DNA of 37,943 nucleotides, from the NCBI RefSeq assembly GCF_012912105.1, contig NZ_QMEA01000061.1, forward strand, positions 1 through 37,943. The letters are read 5' to 3'. Position 1 is the first letter of the stretch. Each line of letters starts with the position of its first letter. A program made the translations under genes and the position numbers. The notes beneath the pieces were generated by a model. It had not been told where the DNA came from, searched no databases, and worked only from the letters and a program-made list of their open reading frames with translations. This stretch comes from Brasilonema sp. UFV-L1. Its GTDB lineage: Bacteria; Cyanobacteriota; Cyanobacteriia; Cyanobacteriales; Nostocaceae. Of the stretch, positions 17,601-23,511 are shown piece after piece.

Positions 17601-18856
17601 GTTTTATGTAGCTGTTCTTCCGGTGTATCGCCATCAAATTCAATCCAGTCTCCTAATGTAGTGTCTTCTTCCTCGCCAATGCGAGTATCTAAGGAAATTA
17701 AGGGAAGAGCCATTTTAACTATAGAACGCAGCTTTTCAGTTGTCATCTCCAAGCTAGTGGCGATTTCTTCTTGTTTGGGAATACGACCCATTCCTTGAGA
17801 AAGCAGCTTGGTTGTTTTCTTAACCTGAGACATTTTTTCCCAAAGATGAACGGGTAGGCGGATTGTACGGGATTGGTCATTAAGCCCTCGTTTTATCCCC
17901 TGCCTAATCCACCAAGTTGCGTAAGTGGAAAACTTATTACCCTTTGTATAATCAAATTTTTCAACCGCTCTGATTAATCCTAGATTTCCTTCTTGAATTA
18001 AATCTAAAAAATCAACGCCTAGATTGGTATATCTCTTAGCAATTGAAACGACTAACCGCAGGTTTGCCTCTATCAGCTTGTTTTTAGCATATCGACCATT
18101 AGCTATTTGTTTGCGCAGTACTAATGAGGATATACCAACTGCTGACGCTAGCTCTTCATCTTGAGGATTTCGTTGAAGTTGCTTTTGTAAGCGTTTTCTA
18201 ATTTTTTCTAACTCTTCTAACTGTGCTATTTGACGAGCAAGAACAATCTCTTCTGATACTTTTAATAGTTTAATTCGCCCAATTTCTTGCAAATACAAGC
18301 GAACTGAATCTGGGAATTCGTACCGTTGCTGGAGTTGTTTAAACCTAAGTGCTTCGTGCTGGATACGGTGAAGTGTTTGGGGGTTAAGCTTCACAGCAGC
18401 GATTTTTTCTAATCGATTCAGGTCATGATAACTAGGGTCAGCAGTGTTAATCAAACACTTGTGAATGCTGAATGTTAAATTCATTTGAGCGTCAAAGCTT
18501 TGGTGAGGACTGATAAGCATTAGCTGCCTGTAGTCCTTTGTACCTAACAAGAAAAAATAAGAAGAGCGCTGACACAGACTGTTAGCGATCGCCTGCATTC
18601 GATAAGTAACAGCACCAAGCTCAGACCATTCATTAGGTTTCAGTTGAAATAGCAAAACCTGTAATTCTGCATCCCCCTGGTTTGCAATTAAGTAAACCTG
18701 GTTAACTGCTTGAGCGCTTCGCTCTGGAAGCTCCAAGACGCTAATGTCCAAAAGCTGGCAAGTGGTGTTATAACCAAGCTTTTGAAATAATGTTGCGACT
18801 TGTTTTGGACTATTAGCGTTTCGTACATCATCTAAGTGCAGTAACCGTTGAGGCAT
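11663..18856 (-). CDS. Giant sigma-70 factor/STAND-like ATPase fusion
   Basis: The product is 2397 residues in one uninterrupted frame. (1) Residues 1-170 are an uncharacterised alpha/beta domain. (2) Residues about 183-482 are a group-2-like sigma-70: region 1.2 DSVRLYLQEIGRI, region 2 with NLRLVVSIAKRY (265-276), DLIQEGNLGL (285-294) and YATWWIRQGIKR (312-323), region 3, and region 4.2 helix-turn-helix LTRERIRQIEEKG. (3) Residues about 550-760 are a helical domain, then a Thr/Pro-rich linker (about 775-880). (4) Residues about 890-1510 are helical, with coiled coil near 1310-1420. (5) Residues about 1530-1685 are an alpha/beta domain. (6) A FYGRERERD box leads into a P-loop ATPase, Walker A GGRQLGKT (about 1710) and Walker B LLLLDEADKF (about 1800), with a winged helix after it. 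(7) Residues about 2090-2397 look like a second NTPase-like module without Walker A. No frameshift is seen at the junction (485-550), though internal ATGs near residues 538-550 could give a separate ATPase product. Function unknown; anti-phage sensing is a hypothesis. Confidence 0.9.
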   Translation of the reverse strand: MPQRLLHLDDVRNANSPKQVATLFQKLGYNTTCQLLDISVLELPERSAQAVNQVYLIANQGDAELQVLLFQLKPNEWSELGAVTYRMQAIANSLCQRSSYFFLLGTKDYRQLMLISPHQSFDAQMNLTFSIHKCLINTADPSYHDLNRLEKIAAVKLNPQTLHRIQHEALRFKQLQQRYEFPDSVRLYLQEIGRIKLLKVSEEIVLARQIAQLEELEKIRKRLQKQLQRNPQDEELASAVGISSLVLRKQIANGRYAKNKLIEANLRLVVSIAKRYTNLGVDFLDLIQEGNLGLIRAVEKFDYTKGNKFSTYATWWIRQGIKRGLNDQSRTIRLPVHLWEKMSQVKKTTKLLSQGMGRIPKQEEIATSLEMTTEKLRSIVKMALPLISLDTRIGEEEDTTLGDWIEFDGDTPEEQLHKTLLQEEIETLLNILDTRTRDILKMRYGFDAQSGKSLQKIGDYYNLTRERIRQIEEKGLNKLRLWKPKIIKHQQYILPRVTPFSKEETFLSPKASTNRVNLEEKNQNYTSGQETLHSVTNMREIPLSRTMKIMEYNSTNILAQLTSLQTRFSKLGDQLIKATRELQNPGIPLTEELILEIEECRKIFAQLCNIVLELAASSEVSPIPKLDEIVSCRDLESLLQSVVEVEKKKAKGEEVRISALTVLQRILAIAHRVESDFQPLQECQIKARELYQALLESQGSEHPDTQSLADSNHVFSKLLALISVRESADYQHLAELQTAVTQSLGMPLALAALTGGLIVREELIQDLPSASSIKGDEAISNFEPPKLKIVAPPKQQTTRKSNAAQLESAITLASNELIIDPQPATTLTTPSQTTANKEIVTPPLPKLEVSQNAFEEELREEEVQLQYELTAEDTKQKNTISISDNINEQHPLALRNQIWQLLGEKKLSFAYHLACCLIELYPNFQPHLPPEIIRGVILGCHVRYDAGLGEIATILRSDFTNISNNCFVDGDTEWNQAISLLLATAALRPALLAPNTQAPAILLLLRLGEGFNQLYKYCQTISKYGNQGLALDTAAIKIVRNQTVREAEIAALRSSAEAWWTQAPRLNMIYGPAKAVWNEWIKPNQPIYSLLLPIRQNNLRQLDVVKNYVQRLSSEAQINEEVKRMQRELGLIRSSGETITGIALNQIRQHIREAVNFARQWILLQESRMGNNNNYAHTQAQQLQQNLTNLHKIVLQELDNFDTRNSSVLIKAGISCCRKAVEDIRNLFEPNGTLPNIEPELKYLLHAELLKIPSLVMDSDWQPQVKSSNLLVKEIINIVEQDHCNWVTAFQLQSNSKDHEATERIIEYIRANPDTTIDIEQLEQQRTRDIDNCREELEKAVDETRKKLEDNVGLGLLRETERLDYAAQIESIENAIKITLRFTDKLLHLQAIREAINTKRQEKIDETRKKLIQEIGEDKPAYARINSVLDKGDVLTANEYIDMVQQGRQIPESENRRDAFVDFFRDNYSSIEELLEPADRNPNRRRELINKIHASSSSIEPLQMRQVPGAQAKQAAQMLDTWFAVKGRKQAITDKDVSQILSSLGFNIADIIIKKVGNSLWVDFTTEAIQDKKRCPVPAYGSEAKGRYRILCVWDRPPEEDILNAVGNTSVGSKVLVFHFGRMTEKRRRDLARLCQERRRTFIVIDDAVMFYLCGERGARLPILFECTLPFTFLEPYTTTSGFVPPEMFYGRERERDSIIAPTGSCFIYGGRQLGKTVLLRFVERTFHSPRQGKIAIWLDLKAEAIGYDRDIDEIWNILAAELKRLGVIPDTTSSRVKPDELFKQIQLWLEQDENRQILLLLDEADKFLEADSKKSTADKEKGDFIRSARLKGLMDRTNRRFKVVFAGLHNVQRTTKLENHPLAHLGEPICIGPLLNNGEMREARALIERPFASIGYRFESPDLVTRILSQTNYYPSLIQLYCQQLLRHVTNPDIANFDAKDSPPYIITSQQVDDAYNNQDLRKAIRDRFMWTLQLDRRYEVIAYTIANDSIEGENGMVDGFGVSWIRNEVLTWWYEGFQGLSSDEIQVLLEEMVGLGVLRVTSKGRFTLRSPNVLLLMGTPEEIEAALLEPREIPLEYEPATFRCIISTKDNSKRSFLTAQQESKILLPENGVSMIFGTLAAGLDNLKLYLESVLAKKKEFFYYYWEDILSKDDFFQRLKERLRNRQKDGITIIFVSASCPWNQHWINEAIEPVGRLRAKNSFVRVVFIADPQKAWQLISKNNTEFHSMNGLTTLSLKPWHDTALRQWLQDCNFPSDKDSREKITAVTGNWSTLLNRFYQNSKSAIHHWELHLEELKDSFNNSQEALDFITVQLGIEHYEQQKVLQDLADWCQNSEDSISTEELVALIDDIQPDVVKKVLRWADLLSFVYPVGKKEGKDYWCVQPVIGHILKATRD

Positions 18857-19019
18857 CTCATCATAGAAGAAATAATTTCAGTTAGTTGTCAAAAGAAAAA
18901 TGCTTAATATCTCCTTGCCCATGCTTTGCAAGTTTCCCTAGCACCGCCGAAATCAACTTCATCAGCTAAAGCAAGGACTAAGTGCGTCAGTTATCCGAGG
19001 TTATCCAAAAGACAAGTGA

Positions 19020-19181
19020 TGTTTATTTAGTAGGAAACTGTTTTTGTATAAATCTAATCAAAAACAAGAGTTGGCGTATAAGGCTAATCTACCTCTAGCT
19101 ACTTTATTACTAGAAGAAGGGTTTTTAATTGCCATCAGCCTTTTGAACCCTGAAATACGTAAGATTGCTGAAACTTTTTGA
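19020..19181 (+). pseudogene. Possible gene remnant (C-terminal fragment)
   Basis: A 53-codon open stretch without a credible start codon ends in a protein-like sequence (LPLATLLLEEGFLIAISLLN, then PEIRKIAETF). Its composition looks coding, unlike the AT-rich surroundings (18857-19293), which otherwise hold no gene I can support. It may be the tail of a lost gene. No family recognised. Confidence 0.3.
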
Positions 19182-19293
19182 ATTTATTTTATATATGTTA
19201 CTATATTTCTAGTGAGTTTACCAAGAGTAATTTTACTTAGAAAAATAAAAATCCAAAATTCTATTTGTGACTAATTTTTTATTTAAATGTTGC

Positions 19294-19443
19294 TTAATCC
19301 CTCGGCATGGCTGTTTTTGGAGGGGACAATGCGTCAACCTTATTGACAAGGGAGACGTTTTTACCTCCCGCTCCTTGGGAACGAACTGCACTAATTTCGA
19401 TGTCACACTCAGGAATAATAATTTTGTGAGAAATTTGCAGTAT
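19294..19443 (-). pseudogene. arfB: Broken ArfB-like ribosome-rescue factor gene
   Basis: Reading leftward, the sequence gives LQISHKIIIPECDIEISAVR, then SQGAGGKNVSLVNKVDAL. This matches the N-terminus of the ArfB/YaeJ peptidyl-tRNA hydrolase family, whose intact form has I-P-x-x-E-I-E-I-S-A-I-R-x-x-G-A-G-G-Q-N-V-N-K-V. Three lesions are visible: the expected start codon is ATA (19441-19443), the catalytic GGQ is GGK, and about three extra codons split the N-V-N-K motif. The frame then runs into an unrelated end, and the remaining two thirds of the protein are gone. Intact ArfB rescues ribosomes stalled at the ends of truncated messages. This copy cannot function. Confidence 0.65.
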
Positions 19444-19497
19444 GACTTACATATAGCTTATTGTGCCTCAACTCAACAGCCTATAAATATAAGGTGC

Positions 19498-19774
19498 TCA
19501 ATCGTCTGTTCCATCTAGTTTTACGATAAATTCTTCTGCAACTGGTTGCTGTGCTGTAAATTTTTTTTTGGATGCGCGCAATCGCTTTACGACTCGGTTT
19601 AGAAGCAGTCGTTTTTTGTGGGCGACATTCCAGGCAATATAATGGTTGTGACGGGTAACAGGTGCGCTCTACCACCTGATTGCAATTTTTGCAGACGAAT
19701 CGGTAAACTCGTTGCCCCCAGGATTCGAGTGTGAGCTTTAATGAAAACTTCCAAAATTCCCCCTGTCTTATTCC
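19498..19774 (-). pseudogene. Zinc-ribbon protein gene with a frameshift at an A9 tract
   Basis: The leftward frame open from 19774 encodes a two-CxxC zinc ribbon: FVCKNCNQ, then CYPSQPLYCLECRPQ, then a basic KPSRKAIARIQKK segment. At the run of nine T on the + strand (19561-19569, A9 in the message) the frame passes into a poor basic tail ending at 19481. Removing one A instead continues as FTAQQPVAEEFIVKLDGTDD and a TGA at 19498-19500, a convincing acidic C-terminus. Either a homopolymer mutation or sequencing error has broken the gene, or polymerase slippage restores the frame. There is no good ATG in the zinc-ribbon frame upstream, so the 5' end may also be lost. Probably a small nucleic-acid-binding protein. 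Confidence 0.45.
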
Positions 19775-19909
19775 TTACTGAAAACGTAAATGGTATAGTT
19801 GATGCATCTAAGATTCTGAGTTTACACAAAACTTGAGCGGGAGCGCTACGTATCACAAGCAGCTCAGTTGGAGTGTTGCTTGTTTTTAATCCGCAACCAG
19901 ATTACTACT

Positions 19910-20056
19910 TTAAAATCTCTTATATAAGGCTACGCCCTTGAAGAGTAGATGTATTCCCCCCAAAGGCATTTTCCATTTACGAACAGTACTGCTGTACTTA
20001 TGAACAAACAGCTCAACCTCTGGAGGCTGATATTTCTGATATTCCCAACTAAACAT
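19910..20056 (-). CDS. Short open frame, possibly a gene fragment
   Basis: It encodes 48 residues (MFSWEYQKYQPPEVELFVHK, continuing with a basic KWKMPLGGIHLLFKG segment). The frame is open upstream of the ATG with plausible coding sequence (NTGTLPSLLL) back to a stop near 20096. The composition looks like a real protein fragment rather than chance, but I do not recognise it and see no Shine-Dalgarno sequence. It lies in decayed DNA between the zinc-ribbon fragment and the CoiA/GIY-YIG gene. Confidence 0.3.
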   Translation of the reverse strand: MFSWEYQKYQPPEVELFVHKYSSTVRKWKMPLGGIHLLFKGVALYKRF

Positions 20057-20151
20057 CAAAAGAAGACTGGGAAGTGTACCAGTGTTAACAGAGTTTCAAG
20101 AATACTCGATACAGAAACGCTATCCTAATTCTGATGCACCGCCGACCAGAT

Positions 20152-21087
20152 TTACATTTTCACATTGATGCGCTCATTCGCAACCTTTAAAAGATCTATT
20201 TCAACCGAATTAAGTACTTTAGGCTTCATCTGTTGTAAGTCACCTAGCACAATTTTGACATCCTCCGTCTGGAATTTGTAGTACTCAGTTAAGTTCCCAA
20301 TGGGATAGTTAAAATCTCGATAGCGATGTTTAAAATACAGTTCTACATTCCCTCGATGTTCCCAAGTTCCTAGCACTTTGATATCATCAACGCTTTGATA
20401 ATGAGCAAGTAAATCTATTTTTATCTCTGCCAACCGCTCTGAAATAGGTCGTTGAGTTACTCCTATCTTGTGTAAAGTATCTTGATTTGTATAAATTTCT
20501 AAAAAGTACAACCGACAGGAGAGGATACGTTTGAATTGAGCGCAATATAGTTTGAGATCTGTAAATATGTAGTCCAAATCAGGAGCATTTTTGTGAAGAG
20601 CGTGTTCTACAGCTAACTCTAACTTCAGTAATTTTTTGAGTAGTAGTGGCTCTTGTACCTCGTTAAATAGCATTAACTCTAGCGCTCCTATAGGAATTTT
20701 ACCTAGATTGGTAAATTCATATTGATATGGGAAAGTAGAAATATTTTTTTGTAATAATCCTGCTCGAATTAGACCAGAAGGAACTAGGTCAGGACTTATA
20801 AAGTAATATGCGGAGCCATACTCTTTCCATAGTAATTTCAATTGCTGAAAATCCTTACTCGATAAATGAATGTCGAAGTTGTCATAGAGTGGTAGAACTG
20901 GAAATTCACGGGTTAATACCGGACGGCAGGTTTGTTTAGTATGGGCAAAATGATGCTCTTTTATCTTGCCTTTTTTGGCAGTCAGTTTACAATCGCAATA
21001 GGGGCACTTAAGTGAGGTTTTTCCCTTGGTGACGTCTGAGATATTTACCAGTGTTCCATTTTCATCTATACCATATTTTAGCCACAT
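20152..21087 (-). CDS. CoiA-type zinc finger protein with GIY-YIG-like (T5orf172/MUG113) domain
   Basis: The product is 311 residues. The N-terminus has a zinc-binding set as in competence protein CoiA and related nucleases: CPYCDCKL (Cys28, 31, 33) and EHHFAH (His45, 46, 49). The middle (60-185) is helical and uncharacterised. The C-terminal part (about 192-272) fits the T5orf172/MUG113 branch of the GIY-YIG nuclease fold: LYFLEIYTN replaces the GIY strand, KIGVTQRPISERL (207-219) supplies the K-I-G-x-T and Arg residues, and NVELYFKHRYRDF (247-259) holds the expected Glu (Glu249) and helix. It may act on foreign or branched DNA. It stands alone, with weak AAGG before the ATG, in a degraded neighbourhood. 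Nuclease activity is inferred from fold motifs. Confidence 0.72.
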   Translation of the reverse strand: MWLKYGIDENGTLVNISDVTKGKTSLKCPYCDCKLTAKKGKIKEHHFAHTKQTCRPVLTREFPVLPLYDNFDIHLSSKDFQQLKLLWKEYGSAYYFISPDLVPSGLIRAGLLQKNISTFPYQYEFTNLGKIPIGALELMLFNEVQEPLLLKKLLKLELAVEHALHKNAPDLDYIFTDLKLYCAQFKRILSCRLYFLEIYTNQDTLHKIGVTQRPISERLAEIKIDLLAHYQSVDDIKVLGTWEHRGNVELYFKHRYRDFNYPIGNLTEYYKFQTEDVKIVLGDLQQMKPKVLNSVEIDLLKVANERINVKM

Positions 21088-21772
21088 TGAAAAACCTTGA
21101 TTAATACAGTCGCTGCAATTCTAATAGAGTTAAGCTAATGAGCATTTAAGTTGCATAAAACCAGGGTTGAAACCCTTACTACAAGAGAATCAGTCTGAAA
21201 AAATGAATGATGATTAGCTTATCTAAGATAAATGCTGATGCAAATTCATTACCACTATCAATGGAAGTAGAGAAGAAGTTATGGAAGTCATCAAGATGAT
21301 TGATACCGTAACCAAAATGCAGATTCAGTTACATACTTTTCAAACAGAGAAAATTTAATTTTAGTCGTCTTTCAATCACAATAAAAGCGTGAAGTGGCAG
21401 AAGGGTTGTTGTGATACTAGTTATTTAGCATATGCCACTGTCAATGGAACTCGATCTAACCATTTGAGGTTTTTGATTGATGCAAGGTTTGAGGCGCTGT
21501 ATAATGCACTATCCGCTCTCGAACAGGGATTTTCACTCGTTAACAAAAATCAGCCCTCTGCCTTCCTATCCATTTGTCATAAGTCTAGTTAGTGTTATAA
21601 TATAAGAAGAATTTATTTGTGAAACCCATAAATAGTAAGGAATAAGGCTCGGTTCTTAGAGCGGGATTAGTCCAAAGGTAGCAAGGTTTTGGGATGCTGA
21701 TCACTCAATTATGCCGCCTTTTTGCTCGCATTGGATTTCTATAATCATTAATAAATTGATATTCATATTCCT
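21088..21772. other. 685-bp gap without a secure gene
   Basis: This AT-rich stretch separates the CoiA/GIY-YIG gene from the 86-residue gene. It holds only short frames: one at 21389-21592 (listed separately), and coding-looking fragments near 21230-21358 that switch frame and lack start signals. I see no repeats, terminator or RNA gene that I can support. It is probably decayed coding DNA. Confidence 0.4.
21389..21592 (+). CDS. Doubtful small protein
   Basis: It encodes 67 residues from a GTG with no ribosome-binding site. The central part (NGTRSNHLRFLIDARFEALY) has protein-like composition and predicted helices, while the ends do not. It may be a remnant of a longer gene. No family recognised. 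Confidence 0.22.
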   Translation: MKWQKGCCDTSYLAYATVNGTRSNHLRFLIDARFEALYNALSALEQGFSLVNKNQPSAFLSICHKSS

Positions 21773-22033
21773 TTAATCTGCACCAAACCTACTAAAACTA
21801 TCCAGTCTAATTTCCCGCAGAATATCTGATTCTTTCCAACCACTATAACCAATGTTTCCAAAGCTTTGATTCACTGGTTCTACAATGTCTATTGGTTCTA
21901 AGTAGAGTTCTTGTGATTGTTCGATTGTTGGAGTTTGAATACTAATCTCTAGCTGTTGAGATTCATCTTCATTTTGCTGTGTTTGGTCTTTAATAATTGA
22001 TTTTGAGATTTTGATGATTGTTTCTTTTGGCAC
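21773..22033 (-). CDS. Small acidic protein of unknown function
   Basis: The product is 86 residues from a GTG at 22031-22033 with GGAG about 11 bases upstream. It opens with a basic/hydrophobic stretch (KETIIKISKSIIKD), continues with a Gln/Glu-rich, probably disordered centre, and ends in a compact motif (GYSGWKESDILREIRLDSFS). It has no membrane span. The C-terminal motif could be a protein-interaction peptide, as seen in small adaptors. Unknown family; isolated gene facing away from the DCC gene. Confidence 0.45.
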   Translation of the reverse strand: MPKETIIKISKSIIKDQTQQNEDESQQLEISIQTPTIEQSQELYLEPIDIVEPVNQSFGNIGYSGWKESDILREIRLDSFSRFGAD

Positions 22034-22222
22034 GAGCAGATTTCTCCAATTTTTTCTTTGATGCGATTAAGTCCTCATTATAGCTTTTTTCCTTGTAAAG
22101 CTTTTTGTTTCAAGGTTTTTTGAAATTTCTGTCTGAGCGCACCTTCAGATAGAGTTCTATTCCATCAAAAGAATTCAGAAGTCATCAATCAGCCAGAATT
22201 GAGTAGAATTTTAATGTGTGAC

Positions 22223-22244
22223 CATGCTGACTGTTCACAGCATG
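22223..22244. repeat. Hairpin CATGCTG/CAGCATG
   Basis: A 7-bp perfect stem (22223-22229 with 22238-22244) with an 8-base loop lies in the 296-bp divergent gap between the 86-residue gene and the DCC gene. No T tract follows on either strand, so it is more likely a regulatory or chance hairpin than a terminator. The rest of the gap shows nothing I can support. Confidence 0.3.
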
Positions 22245-22329
22245 TGGATTCATATCATTTTAAGGGTTTCCCAAGTCCACTCTTCGTTACACCGTAACTG
22301 CCGCGAAAACAAACTTAATTTAACTACGA

Positions 22330-22836
22330 ATGTCCTCACTACCAACCCAATCCTACAGTTCTGATAACCCACTCAACCAGCCTTTATCCACTCCGCCGTG
22401 GAAAATCAAACTGCTGTATGACGGCGAATGTCCCTTGTGCGTGCGTGAAGTTAACTTTTTGACTAAACGTGATGCGGGTCGGGGATTAGTGGCGTTTGTG
22501 GATATTGCAGCTGATGACTATAACGCCGAAGCTTATGGTGGAGTTGACTACGAAACTGCAATGGGGCGCATTCATGCTGTGTTGCCAGATGGAACCCTAG
22601 TTAAAAACGTTGAAGTATTTCGCCGCGTTTACGAAACTTTAGGAATGGGCTGGGTTTATGCTGCGACCAAATTGCCAATTGTAGGCGCGATCGCTAACTT
22701 TCTATATGGCATTTGGGCAGACTTACGACTTTCGCTTACAGGACGAGCAGATTTACAAACTATTGTAAGATTACGTCAGCAACAACTGGAGTGTAAAACC
22801 CAGGAGCGTTGTCGCTTAAAGGATGGGAATGAATAA
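22330..22836 (+). CDS. DCC-family thiol-disulfide oxidoreductase (DUF393)
   Basis: The product is 168 residues. After a polar N-terminus (1-25) comes the family signature YDGECPLC (30-37), a thioredoxin-like active site with Cys34 and Cys37, preceded by Asp31, which gives the family its D-C-C name. The remainder matches family expectations: an AAD segment, a GRIHAVLPDG strand-turn, and F-R-R-V-Y then G-W-V-Y motifs that lead to the C-terminal helices. Members are predicted redox proteins of the thioredoxin fold, common in cyanobacterial chromosomes. No Shine-Dalgarno sequence is obvious. Its 3' end is only 20 bases from the IS630 fragment, so an insertion landed immediately downstream. Physiological substrate unknown. 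Confidence 0.88.
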   Translation: MSSLPTQSYSSDNPLNQPLSTPPWKIKLLYDGECPLCVREVNFLTKRDAGRGLVAFVDIAADDYNAEAYGGVDYETAMGRIHAVLPDGTLVKNVEVFRRVYETLGMGWVYAATKLPIVGAIANFLYGIWADLRLSLTGRADLQTIVRLRQQQLECKTQERCRLKDGNE

Positions 22837-22856
22837 GTACCAAGTCTTATATAAAA

Positions 22857-23192
22857 ATGATGGAGAAAGAAGCTCAAGAGGCAGAAGAAGCGGGACGTAC
22901 CAGAGTAATTGTGCAGGATAACGGGCCGATACACCGATGTAAAGAAGCGCAAAAACTATGGTTAAAGTGGGAAAGTCAGGGTTTGTACATCTTTTTTTTG
23001 CCCGAATACTGTTCACAAATGAACCCAATTGAGTTGGAGTGGCAGCACCTTAAAAAAGATGAACTATGTGGGCAAATGTTTGATGATGAGTTAGACCTCG
23101 CTTATGCCGTAATTGATGGGGTTAAAGCTAGGGGAGAAAAAGGGAACTTCAGTACACAACGTGTTAAATTTAACTCTATTCACTTTGCTTAA
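22857..23192 (+). pseudogene. 3' fragment of an IS630-family transposase
   Basis: The 111 codons correspond to the last third of an IS630/Tc1-like transposase. The second catalytic Asp is in VIVQDNGPIH, and the final Glu is in YCSQMNPIELEWQHLK, followed by the family's C-terminal helix. The N-terminal DNA-binding part and first catalytic Asp are missing (usual length about 340 residues), so it is inactive. Sequence directly upstream is not transposase-like; the deletion point is near 22850, right after the DCC gene stop. Confidence 0.85.
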
Positions 23193-23286
23193 CTTTCCGT
23201 TACATAGTTAGACCCAGATTGATGCAATGTTACTGGTCAGCGCGGTAGCCACAACACGTATGCTTAGGTTAACGCAGAGGTCAATC

Positions 23287-23362
23287 GTATTAGACTTATC
23301 CAGAAATTAACCTTAAGGGCATACTCTGTATGTGTTTCTTGATCTGCGGATAGGTCTAATAC
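23287..23362. mobile_element. 76-bp element with 15-bp terminal inverted repeats
   Basis: GTATTAGACTTATCC (23287-23301) and GGATAGGTCTAATAC (23348-23362) are inverted repeats with one mismatch. The small size and the flanking IS debris suggest a miniature inverted-repeat element or the joined ends of a deleted insertion sequence. No clear target duplication is seen. Its right end lies two bases from the ATG at 23365. Confidence 0.55.
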
Positions 23363-23364
23363 TC

Positions 23365-23511
23365 ATGAAGAAAGTGAAATTTTTGACTTTCCTGATTTGT
23401 TTTGCAGCTGCTTGTCTGCTTGCTGTGTTGCTTGCGTTGTTACCTACCCTTGCACCTGCTCAAACTTCCAGCGTGCATCAGGGCAAACGCACCTTAAAGT
23501 GGCACAATTAA
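23365..23511 (+). CDS. Short secreted peptide or truncated exported protein
   Basis: The 48-codon frame starts with a textbook signal peptide: MKK, a long hydrophobic core (about residues 6-28) and a likely cleavage site after A-P-A. Only about 16 residues (QTSSVHQGKRTLKWHN) remain beyond it. The end falls where IS4-like transposase sequence begins, so this is probably the 5' stub of an exported protein cut by transposition, although an intact short gene cannot be excluded. The inverted-repeat element at 23287-23362 ends just before the ATG and may supply its leader. Confidence 0.4.
   Translation: MKKVKFLTFLICFAAACLLAVLLALLPTLAPAQTSSVHQGKRTLKWHN

Noticed and set aside
19267-19518. 83-codon rightward open frame
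   Set aside because: It is antisense to the arfB remnant and has no ribosome-binding site or protein-like composition.
21160-21185. Single GGGTTGAAACCCT motif resembling cyanobacterial CRISPR repeat ends
   Set aside because: It occurs only once, with no second copy at spacer distance, so there is no array.
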